Source: Flavobacteria bacterium BBFL7 | GTDB lineage: Bacteria > Bacteroidota > Bacteroidia > Flavobacteriales > Flavobacteriaceae | Direction: 5' to 3' | Assembly: GCA_000153385.1 (NCBI GenBank) | Contig: CH672374.1 | Span: 1,800,544-1,864,543, forward strand | DNA length: 64,000 bases | Shown here: positions 26,261-34,899 of the stretch, piece after piece | How the letters are laid out: each line of letters opens with the position of its first letter | Position numbering within the stretch: the first letter of the stretch is position 1 | Notes under the pieces: model-generated | The model's input: the letters and a program-made list of their open reading frames with translations, nothing else | Told to the model about the DNA's origin: nothing | Database searches by the model: none | Program-made: the position numbers and the translations under genes

Positions 26261-26336
26261 TTTTACGCCCGCAAAAATAACAAAAAAGTTGTCTTTATCA
26301 CTATTATTAATCAAAAACGCTCTTTAGTGTTGACTT

Positions 26337-26693
26337 CTAGCGACTTTGCTGCATAGAAATGACCACACTTGCCACATCACCACCTATAGGAGGATTGATT
26401 TTTGCCACTTTTACATGCGCTTTTTGTACTAATTGCTCTTCACTTAGAACTCGATCCAGTATTCTTTGTGCGACTTGTTCTAGTAATTTTGAACGTATCG
26501 CCATTTCTTCTACTATGATTCTATTAAGTGAAACATAATCTACGGTATCACCCAGTTCATCAGTCTTAGCGCTTTTTGATAGATCAGCAGTTACTTCTAG
26601 ATCTACACGATATTCACTACCTATCATAGCCTCTTCATCGAGACATCCATGGTTAGTATAAACCTTTACGTTTTCAAGTATAATTGTATGCAT
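26337..26693 (-). CDS. folB: Dihydroneopterin aldolase
   Basis: 118 residues, the family size. The N-terminal ILENVKVYTNHGCLDEEAMIGSEY corresponds to the conserved Y-x-x-H-G-x-x-x-E-E active-site region, and KAHVKVAKINPPIGGDVASV holds the catalytic Lys and substrate loop. It cleaves 7,8-dihydroneopterin to 6-hydroxymethyl-dihydropterin in folate synthesis. It lies between tRNA-Cys and the divergent glnS, and is transcribed toward the tRNA. Confidence 0.92.
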   Translation of the reverse strand: MHTIILENVKVYTNHGCLDEEAMIGSEYRVDLEVTADLSKSAKTDELGDTVDYVSLNRIIVEEMAIRSKLLEQVAQRILDRVLSEEQLVQKAHVKVAKINPPIGGDVASVVISMQQSR

Positions 26694-26736
26694 GTGGTAA
26701 AGATACTATGAGTATGGTTAGGACTGAAATAAGCTG

Positions 26737-26744
26737 TAAATTTG
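26737..26744 (+). promoter_or_regulatory. Bacteroidota -7 element for glnS
   Basis: TAAATTTG matches TAnnTTTG. It overlaps an upstream in-frame TTG, so that codon cannot lie in the message, and this supports the ATG at 26772 as the start. Confidence 0.6.
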
Positions 26745-26771
26745 TTTCATCTAAATATATTGAAAAGAGCC

Positions 26772-28451
26772 ATGAGTGATACTACTAAAACTAATAACTT
26801 CATAGAAGATATTATAGAAGACGATTTAAACAATGGTCTTTCTCAAGATAAATTACGTTTCCGTTTTCCACCAGAACCTAACGGGTTTTTACACATAGGT
26901 CACGCTAGTGCAATATGTTTAAACTTTGGACTAGGAGAGAAGTACAAAAGGCCAGTAAATCTGCGTTTTGATGATACTAATCCTGCAAAAGAAGAAGCAA
27001 AATATGTAGCTGCAATCCAAAAAGACGTAGAATGGTTAGGTTATAAATGGGATAATCTGTGTTATGCATCAGACTATTTTCAAGAGCTTTATGACTGGGC
27101 AGTTCAAATGATTAAAGATGGGAAAGCATATGTAGATTCCCAATCTAGTGAAGAAATGGCCGCTCAAAAAGGGACACCTACTCAACCTGGAGTAGATGGA
27201 CCTTACCGTAATAGAAGTGTAGAAGAAAACCTATCACTTTTTGAAGGTATGAAGAATGGAGAATATGCTGAAGGAGAACACATCCTGCGTGCTAAAATTG
27301 ATATGCAGTCTAATAATATGCTCATGCGTGATCCTATCATGTATCGTGTGGTTGATAAAGCACACCATAGAACCGGTACTGATTGGAAAATCTATCCTAT
27401 GTACGATTGGACACATGGAGAAAGTGATTATCTAGAGCAAATCTCACACTCTTTCTGTACGCTTGAATTTAAGCCTCATAGAGAGCTTTATGACTGGTTC
27501 CTTGATCAGGTTATAGATAAAGATAAAATACGTCCTAAACAACGTGAATTTGCCCGTAGAAACGTATCACATACCGTTACCAGTAAACGTAAACTTCAAA
27601 AACTGGTAGAAGCTGGTGTTGTTAACGGATGGGATGATCCACGTATGACGACCATATCTGGTTTAAGACGTCGTGGTTACACTCCAGCATCATTAAAAAA
27701 CTTTGCAGAGTCTATAGGAATCGCAAAACGTGATAATCTAGTAGATATGAATCACCTCGAGTTTCATTTAAGAGATGATTTAAATAAAACTGCAGATCGT
27801 GTGATGTGCGTATTAGATCCAGTAAAACTGGTTATTACTAATTATCCAGACGATCAGATAGAGATCCTTCAGGCAGAAAATAGTCAGGAAGACGAGTCTC
27901 GTGGTTTTAGAGAAGTTCCTTTCTCAAAAGAACTTTATATAGAACGTGAAGATTATAGAGAAGAGGCAAATAAGAAATTCTTCCGTCTTAAAAATGGAAA
28001 AGAAGTACGTCTTAAAAACGGATATATCATTAAAGGTGAAGGTTGCCTTAAAGATGCAGATGGTAATATTACAGAGATTCACGCGACCTATGATCCAGAT
28101 TCTAAAAGTGGAAGTGGTACTGAGGCCAGTATGCGTCGAGTAAAAGGAACACTTCATTGGGTAAGCGCAGCACAAGCTGTTCCTGTTGAGGTACGTTTAT
28201 ACGATCGTTTATTTACAGTACCATCACCAGATACAGATAAGGAAAAAGACTTTATGGAGTTTGTTAATCCTAATTCGCTAGAAGTTATTACTGCCATGGC
28301 AGAACCTGCAATGAAAAATTTAAAAGTAGGTGACATTGTACAATTTCAACGTATGGGATATTTCTGTGTTGATCCAGATTCTTCAGATGAGAAGATGGTA
28401 TTCAACCGTACAGTAACCTTGCGAGATACTTGGGCAAAGCTAGAAGACTAG
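26772..28451 (+). CDS. glnS: Glutamine-tRNA ligase
   Basis: 559 residues from the ATG at 26772. The class I signatures are HIGH in FLHIGHASAICLNFGLG and the KMSKS-type loop VTSKRKLQKLV. RFDDTNPAKE and TDWKIYPMYDWTHGESD mark it as GlnRS and not GluRS. Two C-terminal beta-barrel anticodon-binding domains follow, ending in QRMGYFCVD. It charges tRNA-Gln directly in the cytoplasm. gltX is present at 32.1-33.6 kb, so both enzymes coexist in this genome. Confidence 0.96.
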   Translation: MSDTTKTNNFIEDIIEDDLNNGLSQDKLRFRFPPEPNGFLHIGHASAICLNFGLGEKYKRPVNLRFDDTNPAKEEAKYVAAIQKDVEWLGYKWDNLCYASDYFQELYDWAVQMIKDGKAYVDSQSSEEMAAQKGTPTQPGVDGPYRNRSVEENLSLFEGMKNGEYAEGEHILRAKIDMQSNNMLMRDPIMYRVVDKAHHRTGTDWKIYPMYDWTHGESDYLEQISHSFCTLEFKPHRELYDWFLDQVIDKDKIRPKQREFARRNVSHTVTSKRKLQKLVEAGVVNGWDDPRMTTISGLRRRGYTPASLKNFAESIGIAKRDNLVDMNHLEFHLRDDLNKTADRVMCVLDPVKLVITNYPDDQIEILQAENSQEDESRGFREVPFSKELYIEREDYREEANKKFFRLKNGKEVRLKNGYIIKGEGCLKDADGNITEIHATYDPDSKSGSGTEASMRRVKGTLHWVSAAQAVPVEVRLYDRLFTVPSPDTDKEKDFMEFVNPNSLEVITAMAEPAMKNLKVGDIVQFQRMGYFCVDPDSSDEKMVFNRTVTLRDTWAKLED

Positions 28452-28476
28452 TATTTTCTAAATATTTTGAATAATT

Positions 28477-28494
28477 ACGCTTTCGCGAAAGCGT
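28477..28494. repeat. Dispersed palindrome copy 8 (intergenic, full 18 bp)
   Basis: ACGCTTTCGCGAAAGCGT, perfect, 25 bp after the glnS stop. Confidence 0.95.
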
Positions 28495-28616
28495 ATCTTA
28501 TAAAATCCTTCTTATTTTAACTGTAATTAGTATTAATTATGTTGATTTAAGAAGGATTTAATATATATACCATAATTGTTAACCGGTTATTAACGTTAAA
28601 CAAGGCATGGTCTATC

Positions 28617-28624
28617 TATCTTTG
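28617..28624 (+). promoter_or_regulatory. Bacteroidota -7 element for the YtxH operon
   Basis: TATCTTTG, exact TAnnTTTG, 31 bp before the YtxH start. A short palindrome, TAACCGGTTA, lies upstream at 28580-28589 and could be an operator. Confidence 0.5.
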
Positions 28625-28655
28625 AATCAATTAATAATCAATAAATTATACGAAG

Positions 28656-29009
28656 ATGGCAAAGACAGGAAACGCATTAATAGCAATAGTAGCAGGAGCA
28701 GCAATAGGAGTAGCAGCAGGATTGCTATATGCTCCGGAAAGTGGTGCAAAAACTAGAAAAAAATTAAAGAAAAAGGCTGATAAGGCGCAAAAGGATATTA
28801 AAAACCAAGCACAAACTGCTTATGATACCTTAACAACTAAGGCCACTGAATACAAAGGTACGTTAGATGAGCGCATAGAGACTGCGTTATCAACAGCAAG
28901 TTTTAAAGCAGATGATGCAATCGTGTCACTAGAAAGAAAATTAGAGCAATTAAGAGCACAAAATGCAAAGCTGCAGAAGCCTAAGGTAAACGGAAAAACA
29001 ACGGTATAA
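28656..29009 (+). CDS. YtxH domain protein
   Basis: 117 residues. One N-terminal hydrophobic helix rich in Ala and Gly (ALIAIVAGAAIGVAAGLLYAPESGAKTR) is the YtxH signature, including the LLYAP-x-SG-x-x-TR motif. A long basic helix and probable coiled coil follow. YtxH proteins are general-stress-type membrane proteins with unknown mechanism. It is the first gene of a three-gene operon with a holin-X-like protein and a DUF6327-like protein. Confidence 0.9.
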   Translation: MAKTGNALIAIVAGAAIGVAAGLLYAPESGAKTRKKLKKKADKAQKDIKNQAQTAYDTLTTKATEYKGTLDERIETALSTASFKADDAIVSLERKLEQLRAQNAKLQKPKVNGKTTV

Positions 29010-29018
29010 ATCTTATTT

Positions 29019-29405
29019 ATGGGAAAAGGTATAAGTGAGAATATTCAAGAATTTACAACCGCTACTCAAAGTTTTATAGAATCATCTATTAACTATCATA
29101 AACTCGACCTTTATAAAAAAGTGATGAGTGGTGTGATATCGAGTAGTCATAAATTGCTATTAGGATTTTTTTTACTGATATCAATTCTATTTTTAAGTCT
29201 AGCAGCTAGTGTCTACATAGGTGACTTATTAGATAATGATGCTTTAGGATATTTAATAGTTGGTCTATTTTATTTCCTTTTAGTTATACTGGTGGCTATA
29301 TTTATGAAACCAGTCATTGAAAAAAGTTTACTGCGAAAAACTAGCCAGCAATTCTTCAATTCAAATGAGGATATAAAAATCGATAAGTATGAGAGTTTAC
29401 AATAG
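29019..29405 (+). CDS. Phage-holin-like (Holin-X superfamily III) membrane protein
   Basis: 128 residues. An amphipathic N-terminal part is followed by two transmembrane helices (about 47-70 and 78-98) and a charged cytoplasmic tail. This is the architecture of the putative Actinobacterial Holin-X / superfamily III group, which in Bacteroidota is chromosomal and travels with YtxH genes. No phage genes are nearby, so a lysis role is unlikely. A stress or envelope role is an inference. The gene starts 9 bp after YtxH and its end overlaps the next gene by 17 bp. Confidence 0.78.
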   Translation: MGKGISENIQEFTTATQSFIESSINYHKLDLYKKVMSGVISSSHKLLLGFFLLISILFLSLAASVYIGDLLDNDALGYLIVGLFYFLLVILVAIFMKPVIEKSLLRKTSQQFFNSNEDIKIDKYESLQ

Positions 29406-29595
29406 TTTTGATGAAATAGATAGAGATTTAAGGTATTTACAACTGCAAAAGCAGGTTGATCAAGAGACCATGAAACTTAATCTTAATGAAGTAAAAGAAA
29501 GCTTCTCTGCAGTATCAGTATTAACTAACATTGTAAGTTCTATTGCAAAGAAAGCGGTGATTCTTAAAACGGTTAACAAATTGATAGGAAGATAA
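29389..29595 (+). CDS. DUF6327-like small protein
   Basis: 68 residues: MRVYNSFDEIDRDLRYLQLQKQVDQETMKLNLNEVKESF and a hydrophobic C-terminal half. The Y-x-S-F-x-E-I-x-x-D-L-x-x-L opening is, to my recollection, the family now numbered DUF6327, found behind YtxH and holin-X genes. Function unknown. It overlaps the previous gene by 17 bp and is followed by a strong terminator, so it is the last gene of the operon. Confidence 0.7.
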   Translation: MRVYNSFDEIDRDLRYLQLQKQVDQETMKLNLNEVKESFSAVSVLTNIVSSIAKKAVILKTVNKLIGR

Positions 29596-29616
29596 AATTG
29601 CATTGAAAAAGAAATG

Positions 29617-29646
29617 AAAAAGCACCGCTATTGCGGTGCTTTTTTT
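29617..29646 (+). terminator. Intrinsic terminator of the YtxH operon
   Basis: AAAAAGCACCGC, TATT loop, GCGGTGCTTTTTT. It also separates the operon from the convergent SPFH gene. Confidence 0.92.
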
Positions 29647-29670
29647 ATTTAATAAAATAGATTTATAAGA

Positions 29671-30639
29671 TTAATCTTGCCATCCATCTGAATCATCTTT
29701 TCCATTAGCCTCATCTCCTTCTTTATTTTTATTAGTCTTTTTCATTTGCTCACCTATTTGTGCACTTGCAGTGAAACTAGCAATCATGTTGTTTAACATA
29801 TCACTACCAGCTTGTGGTGAGTTAGGTAAAAGAATAAGGTTAGAATTAGTTTCTTCACCTAAAGATTGTAAAGTATCATAATGTTGAGTAACCACTATTA
29901 AAGCACTTGCCTCTTGAGAATTGATACCTACGTTATTTAAAACATCAACACTTTCTTCTAATCCACGAGCGATTTCACGACGTTGATCTGCGATACCTTG
30001 ACCTTGTAAACGTTTAGATTCAGCCTCGGCACGTGCTTTTGCAACAATCTTGATACGATCTGCTTCAGCTTCATACTCAGCAGCTGTTTTCTCGCGCTCT
30101 GCTGCATTAATACGATTCATAGCTGCCTTTACCTGTATATCTGGATCAATGTCTGTTACAAGCGTTTTAATGATGTCATATCCATAATCCATCATTGCCT
30201 CGTTCAATTCACGTTTTACAGCAATAGCAATATCATCTTTCTTTTCAAAAACGTAGTCTAGTTTCATTTTAGGAACCTCAGCACGTACTACATCAAATAC
30301 ATATGATGTTATCTGGTCATGTGGGTTTTGTAATCTATAGAAAGCATCATATACTTTTTCTCTTCTAACCTGGAACTGTACAGATATTTTAAGACGAACA
30401 AATACATCATCTTTTGTCTTAGTTTCAACAATTACATCTAGTTGTTGAATTTTAAGATTAATACGTCCTGCAATTTTATCAATTAATGGCACTTTAAACT
30501 GGAGTCCAGAATGACGCATACTGGTAAATTTTCCAAAACGCTCAATAAGAGCAGCTGTTTGTTGCTTTACCGTAAAAAATGAACTGAAAATTAGTAGAAG
30601 TATGATTACTCCTAAAATTGGAAAAATTAATTGTCCCAT
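29671..30639 (-). CDS. SPFH/Band 7 domain membrane protein (stomatin-like)
   Basis: 322 residues. One N-terminal membrane helix (about 4-22) is followed by the SPFH/prohibitin domain: VKQQTAALIERFGKFTSMRHSGLQFKVP and FVRLKISVQFQVRREKVYDAFY. A long helical stretch rich in Ala and Glu follows (AAEREKTAAEYEAEADRIKIVAKARAEAE), then a C-terminal Gly/Asn/Lys tail. Slipin-type proteins oligomerise in membrane microdomains; here no NfeD partner gene is adjacent. It is convergent with the YtxH operon. Confidence 0.9.
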   Translation of the reverse strand: MGQLIFPILGVIILLLIFSSFFTVKQQTAALIERFGKFTSMRHSGLQFKVPLIDKIAGRINLKIQQLDVIVETKTKDDVFVRLKISVQFQVRREKVYDAFYRLQNPHDQITSYVFDVVRAEVPKMKLDYVFEKKDDIAIAVKRELNEAMMDYGYDIIKTLVTDIDPDIQVKAAMNRINAAEREKTAAEYEAEADRIKIVAKARAEAESKRLQGQGIADQRREIARGLEESVDVLNNVGINSQEASALIVVTQHYDTLQSLGEETNSNLILLPNSPQAGSDMLNNMIASFTASAQIGEQMKKTNKNKEGDEANGKDDSDGWQD

Positions 30640-30715
30640 AGTTAGTGTTTTAAGTTTGTTTAAAGATACAGTACAATTAGTCTAACGATATCTTTATTTG
30701 TTACAATAAGCCATC

Positions 30716-31360
30716 TTATTTACAATGTTGTTCATAGAGTTCAGGTAAAAGAAAAACACCTTTTTCTTTATAAAGTTCTTTGGTAATATGAGAAGATATT
30801 TCTGGACAAATATCTTCGAAATATACTTCTACCTTTTTAACAAAAGCCTTGTAAAAATTCATTTTAGCTATTAGCTTCTGTGTGTTCTGCAATTCTATCA
30901 TTATAACATCCTTATCCTTTGGGAATAAGATATAAGTAAAAGATGTATAGCTTGTTGTTGCAAATTGACCGTCTGGATTAGAGCTTTTTACCTCACCACT
31001 ATATACTGAAATTCCATTTTCATTTTTTTCCAATAATTTAAACCAAGAAGCCTTTTTACTTCTTTTCATTTTTTTACCTCCGAATAACTTGTATCCCTTA
31101 CTGAATCTCATCTCATATGTAATAACGGTGTCATTATTATTTGTGATTTCTATTGACTGTAAATTTTTGGATTTGAGCTTTTCATTTTTACTTTCTAAGG
31201 ATGATTTATATTTTATGGTTTTAACCATCGAGTGATCAGGAAATTGAAAATAACCTATTAATTCGGTACCGTCAGTTTTCACAGCTTTTCCTGGATAATA
31301 CTTTGAAGCTATAGAAATAAACGGGATGAGAATAAATAGAGTAAGGAGTATATTTTTCAT
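30716..31360 (-). CDS. Exported protein of unknown function
   Basis: I place the start at the ATG at 31360, which gives 214 residues and a clear signal peptide (MKNILLTLFILIPFISIAS); the longer frame to 31510 has no signal and overlaps the region of the divergent gene's start. The mature protein begins YYPGKAVKTDGTELIGYFQFPD, and its predicted strands suggest a beta-rich domain. I do not recognise the family. It is divergent from the small outer-membrane-like protein at 31470. Confidence 0.65.
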   Translation of the reverse strand: MKNILLTLFILIPFISIASKYYPGKAVKTDGTELIGYFQFPDHSMVKTIKYKSSLESKNEKLKSKNLQSIEITNNNDTVITYEMRFSKGYKLFGGKKMKRSKKASWFKLLEKNENGISVYSGEVKSSNPDGQFATTSYTSFTYILFPKDKDVIMIELQNTQKLIAKMNFYKAFVKKVEVYFEDICPEISSHITKELYKEKGVFLLPELYEQHCK

Positions 31361-31469
31361 GATACTTATTTGAAAGAATTTACAGCTAAGGTAAACATTA
31401 ATAAGATTAGATTGCTTTCTATGAAGTCTCTGAGCTCTTTTATTATTATGTTTAGCTTTTAATTTAATT

Positions 31470-32105
31470 ATGAGAAGTTTATTTATTATTATTTTCATTT
31501 GTGGTTTCAATATAGTTGCTCAGGCTCAAAGAAGACAAGCTTCAAATAATAGATTAGGTATAGCCCTAGATGCTACTTTTTTTAGTTTAAACACTGATGA
31601 TGTAGCGGTAGATGGTAAAGTAGGGTGGAGCGCTGGATTAGAAACCAGAGGATCTTCTAGACCTTATTGGGATATGATTTTTGGAATACACCTTTTTAAT
31701 AATAAATTTTCTGTTCAAGAAGCGTTAACACTTGATGATATAGATATGAGTGTTATAGGTGCAGAGGTAAAGTTACTATGGGCTTATAAAATTGAAAATA
31801 GAGATTACTTATCATTAGAAGTAGGACCTGCCGTATCCTTTAATGGTGAATTTAAAGTAGCAAATAAAAGATATGAAGACAGTATAATTACAGGAAGTAG
31901 TGCTGTTACTGTATCTTCTTTTCAAGAAACATCACCCGTTAATATTAATGGTATTGTAGGCTTAAGTGGAGGATCAGATCAGATCAGATTTTCTGCTCAT
32001 TATCACTATGCATTTTTAGATGTTTTAAATGGTAAGAACGCTCTAAGCGAAGAACTCAACGGTAATATGAGTTATATCACCGCTGGAGTTCGCTTTTATT
32101 TTTAA
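31470..32105 (+). CDS. Outer-membrane beta-barrel-like protein
   Basis: 211 residues with a signal peptide (SLFIIIFICGFNIVAQAQ). The rest alternates hydrophobic and polar residues in strands and ends with aromatic SYITAGVRFYF, the typical C-terminal beta signal for the BAM complex. A small eight-stranded type barrel (OmpX/porin-family-like) is likely. Its stop lies within the last codons of convergent gltX (4-bp overlap). Confidence 0.75.
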   Translation: MRSLFIIIFICGFNIVAQAQRRQASNNRLGIALDATFFSLNTDDVAVDGKVGWSAGLETRGSSRPYWDMIFGIHLFNNKFSVQEALTLDDIDMSVIGAEVKLLWAYKIENRDYLSLEVGPAVSFNGEFKVANKRYEDSIITGSSAVTVSSFQETSPVNINGIVGLSGGSDQIRFSAHYHYAFLDVLNGKNALSEELNGNMSYITAGVRFYF

Positions 32106-33619
32106 GATAACTTCTTTATAGCATGTTGAATGCGAGCGATAGTTTGATTTTTACCTATCATACTTGCAATTTCAAACACATCAGGTCCCATCAAACTACC
32201 TACTAATGATAGTCTTAACGGCATCATTACTTTACCAAAGCCCATTTCTTGACTAGTAATCCAGCCTTTAACTGCGGTACTTAGACCAGTAGCGCTATCA
32301 TCTGTACAATCTTCAATAATTTTAATCACATCTGTCATGATGTTAGAAGTATCTTCTTTCCAAGCTTTTTTAACTGCTTTTTCATCATAAGAGTCAGGTG
32401 CAGTAAAGAAGAAACCAGCCAGTTCAAAAAGATCTTCTGTAAAAACAGCACGTTCTTTCACTAGACCACAAACTATATTCACATAATCCTGTGATCCATA
32501 ATCGATACCTTTTTCTTCTAACGCTTTCGCAAAAGCGGCACCTATAACAGCATCATCTTGTGCAACATACCATTGTTGTTGAAACCATTTTGCTTTTTCT
32601 GGATCATATTTTGCACCAGAACTATTTACTTTATCAAGACTAAAGGCTTGAACCAATTCATCAAGGCTGAAAATCTCTTGTTCAGTTCCTGGATTCCATC
32701 CTAGAAATGCCAGGATATTTATCATCGATTCTGGAAGAAAGCCATCTTGTTTAAAACCTGTAGAAACTTCTCCACTTTTAGGATCTTTCCATTCCAGAGG
32801 GAATACTGAAAAGCCCATTTTATCACCATCACGTTTACTTAATTTTCCTTTACCTGTAGGTTTTAGGATTAATGGTAGGTGAGCAAATTTAGGTCTGTCC
32901 CATCCAAAGCTTTCATAAAGTAATACATGTAACGCCATGCTAGGCAGCCATTCTTCACCACGTATCACGTGAGAAATTTTCATATCATGGTCGTCTACCA
33001 CATTAGCAAGGTGGTAAGTAGGCATTCCATCGCTTTTGAAAAGTACTTTATCATCGATAAGTGAGGTGTCTATTTCAATCCCTTTACGGATTTCATCAAA
33101 CATGTGTAGCGTTTTCAACTCTGGTTTAAAACGAATCACATAATCATCTCCACGATTGATACGCTCTTTTACTTCATCATTAGATAAGGTAAGTGAATTG
33201 GTAAAATCGTTACGATTGTTATGATTGTATATAAAGGTTTCCTTTTTTGCTTCTGCATTTTCACGAGCCGTTTGCAATTCTTGCGCAGTATCAAAAGCAT
33301 AATAGGCAGCACCATTTTCTATAAGGTCTAGTGCATATTGTTTGTACATTGATTTGCGTTCGCTTTGTCTATAAGGTCCACAGTCTCCTTCTTTTCCCGG
33401 TCCTTCATCATATGGGATTTGACACCATTTTAAAGCGTTAACTATGTAATCTTCAGCACCTTCTACATATCTATTTTGATCTGTATCTTCTATACGTAGT
33501 ACAAAAGTACCGTTATGTTTTTTTGCAAATAAATAATTGAACAATGCTGTTCTAACGCCACCTATATGTAATGGTCCTGTAGGACTAGGTGCAAATCTTA
33601 CTCTTACTGAAGTGCTCAT
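32102..33619 (-). CDS. gltX: Glutamate-tRNA ligase
   Basis: 505 residues. Class I motifs are RFAPSPTGPLHIGGVRTALFNYLFA (HIGH region) and GKLSKRDGDKMG (KMSKS region). VLRIEDTDQNRYV and the VDDHDMKISHVIRGEEWLPS segment mark it as GluRS. A C-terminal helical anticodon-binding domain completes it. It charges tRNA-Glu and supplies tetrapyrrole synthesis. A degenerate dispersed palindrome encodes AFAKA near residue 363 in the anticodon-binding part. Confidence 0.96.
   Translation of the reverse strand: MSTSVRVRFAPSPTGPLHIGGVRTALFNYLFAKKHNGTFVLRIEDTDQNRYVEGAEDYIVNALKWCQIPYDEGPGKEGDCGPYRQSERKSMYKQYALDLIENGAAYYAFDTAQELQTARENAEAKKETFIYNHNNRNDFTNSLTLSNDEVKERINRGDDYVIRFKPELKTLHMFDEIRKGIEIDTSLIDDKVLFKSDGMPTYHLANVVDDHDMKISHVIRGEEWLPSMALHVLLYESFGWDRPKFAHLPLILKPTGKGKLSKRDGDKMGFSVFPLEWKDPKSGEVSTGFKQDGFLPESMINILAFLGWNPGTEQEIFSLDELVQAFSLDKVNSSGAKYDPEKAKWFQQQWYVAQDDAVIGAAFAKALEEKGIDYGSQDYVNIVCGLVKERAVFTEDLFELAGFFFTAPDSYDEKAVKKAWKEDTSNIMTDVIKIIEDCTDDSATGLSTAVKGWITSQEMGFGKVMMPLRLSLVGSLMGPDVFEIASMIGKNQTIARIQHAIKKLS
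32522..32537. repeat. Dispersed palindrome copy 9 (degenerate, in gltX)
   Basis: CGCTTTCGCAAAAGCG, one mismatch from the ideal. In the coding direction the change is TTC to TTT, synonymous for Phe in AFAKA. Confidence 0.75.
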
Positions 33620-33729
33620 TATAGCCGTTTTTTAAGGCAACAAAGATAATATTTGTAAATGATGCATTAAGCGATTATAAAGATTGATTTAATCTCAAAT
33701 GAAGAACAATTAAATAATCAAATACATTT

Positions 33730-34779
33730 TTAAGATGACATTTCTATCATTTCTCGCGGGACATGTTTATTAACAATTGAAAACCATAAAGGTGGTATTG
33801 TTGCAATAACCATCATCGTGGGATATCCATAGGGTAGTTGTGGACTTTCTCTATGATAATCTAAAACTTGATACTTCTTATTAGTTCTATAATGATGATC
33901 ACTATGTCTAGTAAGTTCATAAAGTAAAATTCTGCCCAGTACATGATTAGAATTCCAACTATGTATTTCTTTTACCACTTCATATCGACCTGATTTCTTT
34001 TGGACTCTTCTTAGTCCGTAATGTTCAAGATAATTGATAATTTCAAGTAAACTGAAACCTACTATTGCTATACATAAGGCTACAACTGTAGTCATCCATG
34101 AAAAGGAAATACCTATCAATACTAAATAACTTATTTGAATAATTAAGTACCAAAACATATCATTTTTCAAGGTAAAAAACGACTGGTTTTCTCCTTTTAA
34201 TAGTCGATTTTGAATACGCCAAGAGTTAATATATTGTTGGGTTACAGAACGCCACCAGAAAGCATATAGATTTTCATTAAATCGTGCAGTAGCTGGATCC
34301 TCTGGTGTAGCGGCATTAACATGGTGTCCATAGTTATGCTCAATATAAAAGTGCATGTATAGACTAGGTAATAGTAATATTTTACCTAGATAACGTTCTA
34401 TAGAATCTTGCCTATGACCCAATTCATGAGCGACATTAATACCATTACTACCTGCAACTATTCCTAGTGAAAAAACTAAACCTACTGTTTCATAAGTATG
34501 AAAATCACCCGTGGAGTATGTGAATAACCCATAAAAAAGCACACTAAATATGATGGGTACATTTAACCAAAGTAGAATATCAAAGAATTTATTTTTTAAT
34601 TTACTTTCTTTACTAGCTTCATCTAGGTTATTAGTTAAGGAAGGCATGACTAGTTCAATTAATGGAACAATTGTGAAAACCATTAATGGTGTAATATAAA
34701 GAGAATATCCTCTATAATAAATACCGAGAACACTCAGAATAGGAACGATATATGCGGTAAGATATTTGAGATCTTTCAT
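33730..34779 (-). CDS. alkB: AlkB-type membrane fatty-acid-desaturase-fold monooxygenase
   Basis: 349 residues from the ATG at 34779 (a TTG three codons earlier is less likely). It has about six membrane helices and the histidine boxes of alkane hydroxylases: HELGHRQD, EHNYGHHVNAATPEDPA, NYLEHYGL and TRHSDHHYRTNKKYQ. These His residues bind the di-iron centre in the cytoplasm-facing active site. It would hydroxylate terminal carbons of medium-chain alkanes or related lipids with a rubredoxin donor encoded elsewhere. It stands alone and is divergent from the DUF4175 gene. The family box NYLEHYGL supports alkB over fatty-acid desaturases. Confidence 0.88.
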   Translation of the reverse strand: MKDLKYLTAYIVPILSVLGIYYRGYSLYITPLMVFTIVPLIELVMPSLTNNLDEASKESKLKNKFFDILLWLNVPIIFSVLFYGLFTYSTGDFHTYETVGLVFSLGIVAGSNGINVAHELGHRQDSIERYLGKILLLPSLYMHFYIEHNYGHHVNAATPEDPATARFNENLYAFWWRSVTQQYINSWRIQNRLLKGENQSFFTLKNDMFWYLIIQISYLVLIGISFSWMTTVVALCIAIVGFSLLEIINYLEHYGLRRVQKKSGRYEVVKEIHSWNSNHVLGRILLYELTRHSDHHYRTNKKYQVLDYHRESPQLPYGYPTMMVIATIPPLWFSIVNKHVPREMIEMSS

Positions 34780-34899
34780 CGTTATCAACTTATAATCCGA
34801 TAGGTTTCATAATTAAATTAAATATGTTCAATATACACTATATCATAAACATAGTGCCCATTGCGTTATATTTACCCTACATAGACGACATAAGAAGTA

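Noticed and set aside
29019-29405. Prophage remnant suggested by holin-like and fibre-like genes
   Set aside because: No integrase, capsid, portal or terminase genes; both types occur as ordinary chromosomal genes in Bacteroidota.
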